Source: Pseudarthrobacter sp. BIM B-2242
GTDB lineage: Bacteria > Actinomycetota > Actinomycetes > Actinomycetales > Micrococcaceae
Assembly (NCBI RefSeq): GCF_014764445.1
Contig: NZ_CP061721.1
Location: 3,844,001 to 3,908,000, forward strand
Length of the DNA stretch: 64,000 bases
Direction: 5' to 3'
In this document: piece by piece, positions 60,791 to 64,000 of the stretch
Position numbering within the stretch: position 1 is the first letter of the stretch
Layout: each line of letters begins with the position of its first letter
Program-made: the position numbers and the translations under genes
The notes under the pieces: generated by a model
What the model saw: the letters and a program-made list of their open reading frames with translations, nothing else
Told to the model about the DNA's origin: nothing
The model's database searches: none

Positions 60791-60808
60791 ACCGACCGTT
60801 CGTGAGAA
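60791..60808. promoter_or_regulatory. PaaR-type operator before paaR
   Basis: ACCGACCGTTCGTGAGAA keeps the left arm of the palindrome and part of the right. It is 11 bases before the paaR start, so self-control is likely. Confidence 0.55.
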
Positions 60809-60818
60809 ACTAGGCACC

Positions 60819-61439
60819 ATGCCCAGCACCACCGATACCGCCAGTACCACCACCACCAAGCGCGGCCGCCCCGGCTACGACCAGCAGTCTGTGCTGCTCA
60901 TCGCCGTCGATGTCTTTAACCGGCACGGCTATGACGCCACCTCCATGGGCATCCTGGCCGAGAACCTGGGCATCTCCAAATCGGCCATCTACCACCACGT
61001 GCCCTCCAAGGGCGACCTCCTCAAGCTCGCGCTGGATCACGCCCTGGGCGGCCTCGAAGCCATCCTGGAACAGCCCGAGGCCACCTCCGGCCCGGCCGAT
61101 TCCCGGCTCGAGTTCGTGCTGCGGCAGACCGTGGCCGTGCTTGTGGAGCGCCTGCCGTTCGTCACGCTCCTCCTGCGCCTTCGCGGCAACACCGAAATTG
61201 AGCGCGACGCCCTCGAACGCCGCCGCACGTTCGACCACGAGGTGGCGGCGCTCATCTCTGCTGCCCGCGACGAAGGATCACTGCGCCAGGACATCGATCC
61301 GCGCACCGTGACCCGCCTGCTGTTCGGCACCATCAACTCGATCGTGGAATGGTACAAACCCGGCGGATCCCTCTCCCCCGAAAAACTGGCCGACGATGTC
61401 ATCACCATCGCTTTCGACGGGCTTCACGCACCGCGCTAA
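60819..61439 (+). CDS. paaR: TetR-family regulator of phenylacetate genes
   Basis: The 206-residue protein has the TetR helix-turn-helix at about residues 14-62 (YDQQSVLLIAVDVFNRHGYD, then NLGISKSAIYHHVPSKGDL) and a C-terminal ligand domain. Its place between paaK and the thiolase gene, and the six similar palindromes in front of paa genes, agree with the actinobacterial PaaR repressor, which is released by phenylacetyl-CoA. The ligand is known for the family and not seen in this sequence. Confidence 0.87.
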   Translation: MPSTTDTASTTTTKRGRPGYDQQSVLLIAVDVFNRHGYDATSMGILAENLGISKSAIYHHVPSKGDLLKLALDHALGGLEAILEQPEATSGPADSRLEFVLRQTVAVLVERLPFVTLLLRLRGNTEIERDALERRRTFDHEVAALISAARDEGSLRQDIDPRTVTRLLFGTINSIVEWYKPGGSLSPEKLADDVITIAFDGLHAPR

Positions 61440-61472
61440 CAGTTGACCTCCACGGCTGGGCATGCAATCTTT

Positions 61473-61490
61473 ATAGAACGAACGGTCGGT
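61473..61490. promoter_or_regulatory. PaaR-type operator before the thiolase gene
   Basis: ATAGAACGAACGGTCGGT (reverse ACCGACCGTTCGTTCTAT) matches the paaA site nearly exactly and lies 48 bases before the thiolase start. Confidence 0.7.
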
Positions 61491-61537
61491 AACTAATTCA
61501 AGTCCGGCCCCGGTTGCGGTGTAAAGGATCTGTTCTT

Positions 61538-62749
61538 ATGGTTGAGGCTTTTCTTGTTGGCGGCGTCCGGACGCCGGTTGGCCGTTACGGCGGCGCGCTG
61601 TCCTCTGTCCGCCCGGATGACCTGGCCGCGCTGGTGGTCCGTGAGGCCGTCTCCCGCGCCGGGCTGGATCCGGACAGCATCGAGGAGGTTATCCTCGGCA
61701 ATGCCAACGGCGCCGGCGAGGAAAACCGCAACGTGGCCCGGATGGCCACCCTGCTGGCGGGACTCCCCCTCCACATCCCCGGGATCACGGTCAACCGGCT
61801 CTGCGCGTCCGGGCTGAGCGCCATCATCCAGGCAAGCCACATGATCAAGTCCGGCGCTGCGGACGTTGTGATCGCCGGCGGCGTGGAATCCATGAGCCGC
61901 GCGCCGTGGGTCCAGGAAAAGCCCGCCACCGCCTTTGCCAAGCCCGGCCAGATCTTTGATACCTCCATCGGCTGGCGGTTCGCCAACCCGAAGTTCCAAA
62001 AGGGTGACCTGGCACGCGACGGCAAGATGACCTACTCCATGCCCGAAACCGCGGAAGAACTGGCCCGCGTGGACAGCATCTCCCGCGAGGACGCGGACGC
62101 CTTCGCGGTCCGGTCCCATGAGCGGTCCCTCGCCGCCATCGCCGGGGGCCGGTTCACGGACGAAATCGTTCCGGTGACGGTCAGGACCCGCAAGGCCGAA
62201 ACCGTGGTGGACACCGATGAGGGCCCCCGGGCCGGCACCACCATGGACGTGCTCGCCGGCCTGCGCCCCGTCATCCCGGGCGGCTCGGTGGTCACCGCCG
62301 GCAACTCCTCCACCCTGAACGACGGCGCCTCCGCGATCATCGTCGCGTCCGAAGCTGCCATCGAACGGCTGGGCCTGACTCCCCGCGCCCGCATCATCGA
62401 CGGCGCCTCGGCCGGCTGCGAACCGGAAATCATGGGCATCGGGCCCGTCCCCGCCACGCAGAAGATCCTCAAGCGGAGCGGGCTCAGCGTCGGCGACCTG
62501 GGCGCCGTCGAACTCAACGAAGCGTTCGCCACGCAGTCCCTCGCGTGCATGCGCCGGCTGGGCCTGGATCCGGAGATTGTGAACAACGACGGCGGCGCCA
62601 TCAGTTTGGGGCACCCGCTTGGTTCCAGCGGATCACGGATCGCCATCACCCTTCTGGGCAGGATGGAGCGCGAGGACGCGAAGATCGGCCTCGCCACCAT
62701 GTGCATCGGCGTGGGCCAGGGCACTGCCATGCTGCTGGAGCGCGTCTAG
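61538..62749 (+). CDS. paaJ: Acetyl-CoA acyltransferase of the 3-oxoadipyl-CoA thiolase type
   Basis: The 403-residue thiolase has VNRLCASGLSAIIQA with the nucleophilic cysteine near 90, ELNEAFATQSLACMR, ISLGHPLGSSGSRI and the second cysteine in ATMCIGVGQGTAM. It cleaves 3-oxoadipyl-CoA, and in phenylacetate degradation also the dehydrosuberyl intermediate, to acetyl-CoA and succinyl-CoA. The ATG at 61538 has AAAGGA before it. It is the first gene of thiolase-paaF-paaH. Confidence 0.9.
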   Translation: MVEAFLVGGVRTPVGRYGGALSSVRPDDLAALVVREAVSRAGLDPDSIEEVILGNANGAGEENRNVARMATLLAGLPLHIPGITVNRLCASGLSAIIQASHMIKSGAADVVIAGGVESMSRAPWVQEKPATAFAKPGQIFDTSIGWRFANPKFQKGDLARDGKMTYSMPETAEELARVDSISREDADAFAVRSHERSLAAIAGGRFTDEIVPVTVRTRKAETVVDTDEGPRAGTTMDVLAGLRPVIPGGSVVTAGNSSTLNDGASAIIVASEAAIERLGLTPRARIIDGASAGCEPEIMGIGPVPATQKILKRSGLSVGDLGAVELNEAFATQSLACMRRLGLDPEIVNNDGGAISLGHPLGSSGSRIAITLLGRMEREDAKIGLATMCIGVGQGTAMLLERV

Positions 62750-63537
62750 TGGCGGCCGCGGATCTCGCGTCCGAACAGTTCAGCACCCTCCTGGTGGAAG
62801 AGCGCGACGACCGGGTAGTGGTTCTCCTCAACCGCCCGGAGGTCCGGAACGCCATTGACCAGCAGATGGTGGATGAACTGCACCTGGTCTGTGCTGCGCT
62901 GGAGCAGAATCCCAAGGTCCTGATCATCGCGGGCGTGGATGGCGTGTTTGCCTCCGGGGCGGACATCGCCCAGCTCCGTGAGCGCCGCCGGGATGACGCG
63001 CTGCAGGGCATCAACTCAACCATCTTCGTCCGGATCGCCAAGCTGCCCATGCCGGTCATCGCAGCCTTGGACGGCTACTGCCTGGGCGGCGGCGCCGAAC
63101 TTGCCTACGCTGCGGACTTCCGGATCGGCACGCCCAGCGTGCGGATCGGCAACCCCGAGACCGGGCTGGGCATCCTTGCCGCGGCAGGTGCAAGCTGGCG
63201 GCTGAAGGAACTGGTGGGCGAACCGCTGGCCAAGCAGATCCTGCTCGCCGGTCTGGTGCTCCGGGCAGAGGACGCGCTGGCCGCAAACCTCATCACCGAA
63301 ATCCACGAGGCCCCTGAGCTGATGGACGCCGCCCACAACCTCGCGGACCGGATCGGCCGCCAGGACCCGCTGGCCGTACGGATCACCAAGTCGGTGTTCC
63401 ATGCCCCGGCCGAGGCGCATCCCCTGATTGATCAGCTGGCGCAGGGAATCCTGTTTGAATCCCAGGCCAAGTTCGACCGCATGCAGGCGTTCCTGGACAA
63501 GAAGAAAACGGACAAGACAGAGAAGAAGCAGCCATGA
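62749..63537 (+). CDS. paaF: Enoyl-CoA hydratase, PaaF-type
   Basis: The 262-residue crotonase has LLNRPEVRNAIDQQMVDELH, GVDGVFASGADIAQLRER, IAALDGYCLGGGAELAYAAD and NPETGLGILAAAGASWRLKE with the catalytic glutamate. It hydrates the 2,3-dehydroadipyl-CoA intermediate. The GTG start at 62749-62751 shares one base with the thiolase stop (TAGTG), and the stop overlaps paaH by 4 bases. An E. coli-type PaaF is expected at this place. Confidence 0.86.
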   Translation: MAAADLASEQFSTLLVEERDDRVVVLLNRPEVRNAIDQQMVDELHLVCAALEQNPKVLIIAGVDGVFASGADIAQLRERRRDDALQGINSTIFVRIAKLPMPVIAALDGYCLGGGAELAYAADFRIGTPSVRIGNPETGLGILAAAGASWRLKELVGEPLAKQILLAGLVLRAEDALAANLITEIHEAPELMDAAHNLADRIGRQDPLAVRITKSVFHAPAEAHPLIDQLAQGILFESQAKFDRMQAFLDKKKTDKTEKKQP

Positions 63538-64000
63538 AAAACCCGAACCTCCCCTCCACCGTCGGCGTCCTCGGCGGTGGCCGCATGGGTGCGGGAATCG
63601 CCCACGCCTTCCTGCTCAACGGGGCCAACGTGCTGGTGGTGGAGCGTGATGAAGAGTCCGCCGAAGCCGCCCGCGAACGCGTGGAATCCGCCGCAGCCAA
63701 GAGCATCGAACGCGGCGCCACCGATGCCAACCTGGATGAGATGGTGTCCCGGCTCGCGGTCACGGTGGATTACGACGACTTCAAGGACCGCCAGTTGGTT
63801 GTGGAGGCTGTCCCCGAAGACTGGGACCTGAAGGTCACGGCGCTCCGGGGCATCGAAGCGCGGCTGGCCGAGGACGCCTTCCTGGCGTCCAACACGTCGT
63901 CCCTGTCCGTCAACGGCCTGGCCCGTGAGCTGAAGCGGCCGCAGAACTTCCTGGGCCTGCACTTCTTCAATCCCGTCCCCGCGTCCACCCTCATCGAAGT
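63534..64000 (+). CDS. paaH: 3-hydroxyacyl-CoA dehydrogenase, N-terminal part (cut by window end)
   Basis: The first 155 residues are present. They show the NAD-binding GVLGGGRMGAGIAHAFLLNG, VVERDEESAEAARERV, VEAVPEDWDLKV and ASNTSSLSVNGLA, then GLHFFNPVPASTLIEV at the window end, the signature of the 3-hydroxyacyl-CoA dehydrogenase family. It would oxidise 3-hydroxyadipyl-CoA. It overlaps paaF by 4 bases. Confidence 0.9.
   Translation, partial: MKNPNLPSTVGVLGGGRMGAGIAHAFLLNGANVLVVERDEESAEAARERVESAAAKSIERGATDANLDEMVSRLAVTVDYDDFKDRQLVVEAVPEDWDLKVTALRGIEARLAEDAFLASNTSSLSVNGLARELKRPQNFLGLHFFNPVPASTLIE

Noticed and set aside
58640..60859. A long open frame (739 codons) on the minus strand opposite paaI and paaK
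   Set aside because: It is a by-product of high G+C third positions in real plus-strand genes; its product has no family motif, and paaK and paaI are firmly recognised.
1..64000. Insertion sequences, CRISPR arrays, prophage or tRNA genes
   Set aside because: No transposase or integrase reading, no regular short-spaced repeats and no cloverleaf were found. The 383-bp inverted repeat is a duplicated cupin gene and not an IS element.

Overview
The window is high-GC DNA from an actinobacterium, most likely Arthrobacter, Pseudarthrobacter or Paenarthrobacter (Micrococcaceae). The pointers are a mycothiol-type formaldehyde dehydrogenase, an OpcA/Zwf pair, an Arthrobacter-type copper amine oxidase, frequent GTG and TTG starts, and a TetR-controlled phenylacetate island. 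I see no tRNA, rRNA, CRISPR array, transposase or phage gene.

Region 1 (1-15.1 kb) handles formaldehyde. A minus-strand operon tkt-tal-rpe-rpiB-fba regenerates the pentose acceptor. A second minus-strand run holds hxlB-hxlA (ribulose monophosphate fixation), a 71-residue protein of unknown role, zwf-opcA, a mycothiol-dependent formaldehyde dehydrogenase, a metallo-beta-lactamase-fold thioesterase candidate and an FdhF/YdeP-type molybdoenzyme. The same two-block, about 65-bp element precedes tkt and hxlB. Region 2 (15.2-26.4 kb, mostly plus) makes formaldehyde from methylated amines: a FadR-type regulator with a soluble Cache protein, an APC permease, a cupin-DmmA-reductase-haem N-demethylase operon, a copper amine oxidase, a DUF5134 membrane protein, and a paired SMR exporter with a TetR gene. 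Inferred flow: dimethylamine or a similar amine to methylamine, then to formaldehyde, then into region 1.

Region 3 (26.7-45.9 kb) looks like a catabolic island for an unidentified nitrogenous, perhaps quaternary-ammonium, compound. It has two BCCT transporters, a second copy of the cupin in inverted orientation, a frameshifted AEC carrier, and an eight-gene minus-strand operon: LLM monooxygenase, flavin amine oxidase, two flavin reductases, SnoaL-like protein, semialdehyde dehydrogenase, hydratase and FAH-fold hydrolase. A divergent HpcH/HpaI aldolase and an IclR regulator adjoin it. Eight TGAAC-N5-GTTCA-type sites and several GTGA-N6-TCAC (CRP/GlxR-type) sites mark its promoters; the second motif is also found in region 2, which suggests joint catabolite control. 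Two small proteins sharing a PWxGLYxE motif lie at the heads of two of these transcription units.

Region 4 (45.9-49.5 kb) holds a glycogen-debranching-type glucosidase and an SRPBCC protein. Region 5 (49.6-64 kb) is a nearly complete phenylacetate (paa) pathway: MHS transporter, paaG, paaEDCBA (each overlapping or close), paaZ, two hotdog thioesterases, paaK, paaR, thiolase, paaF and the start of paaH, with six TetR-type operators. Gene broken or cut: fba and paaH by the window edges, the AEC carrier by a frameshift, a quinone oxidoreductase by decay, and a reductase remnant fused in front of the first BCCT gene.
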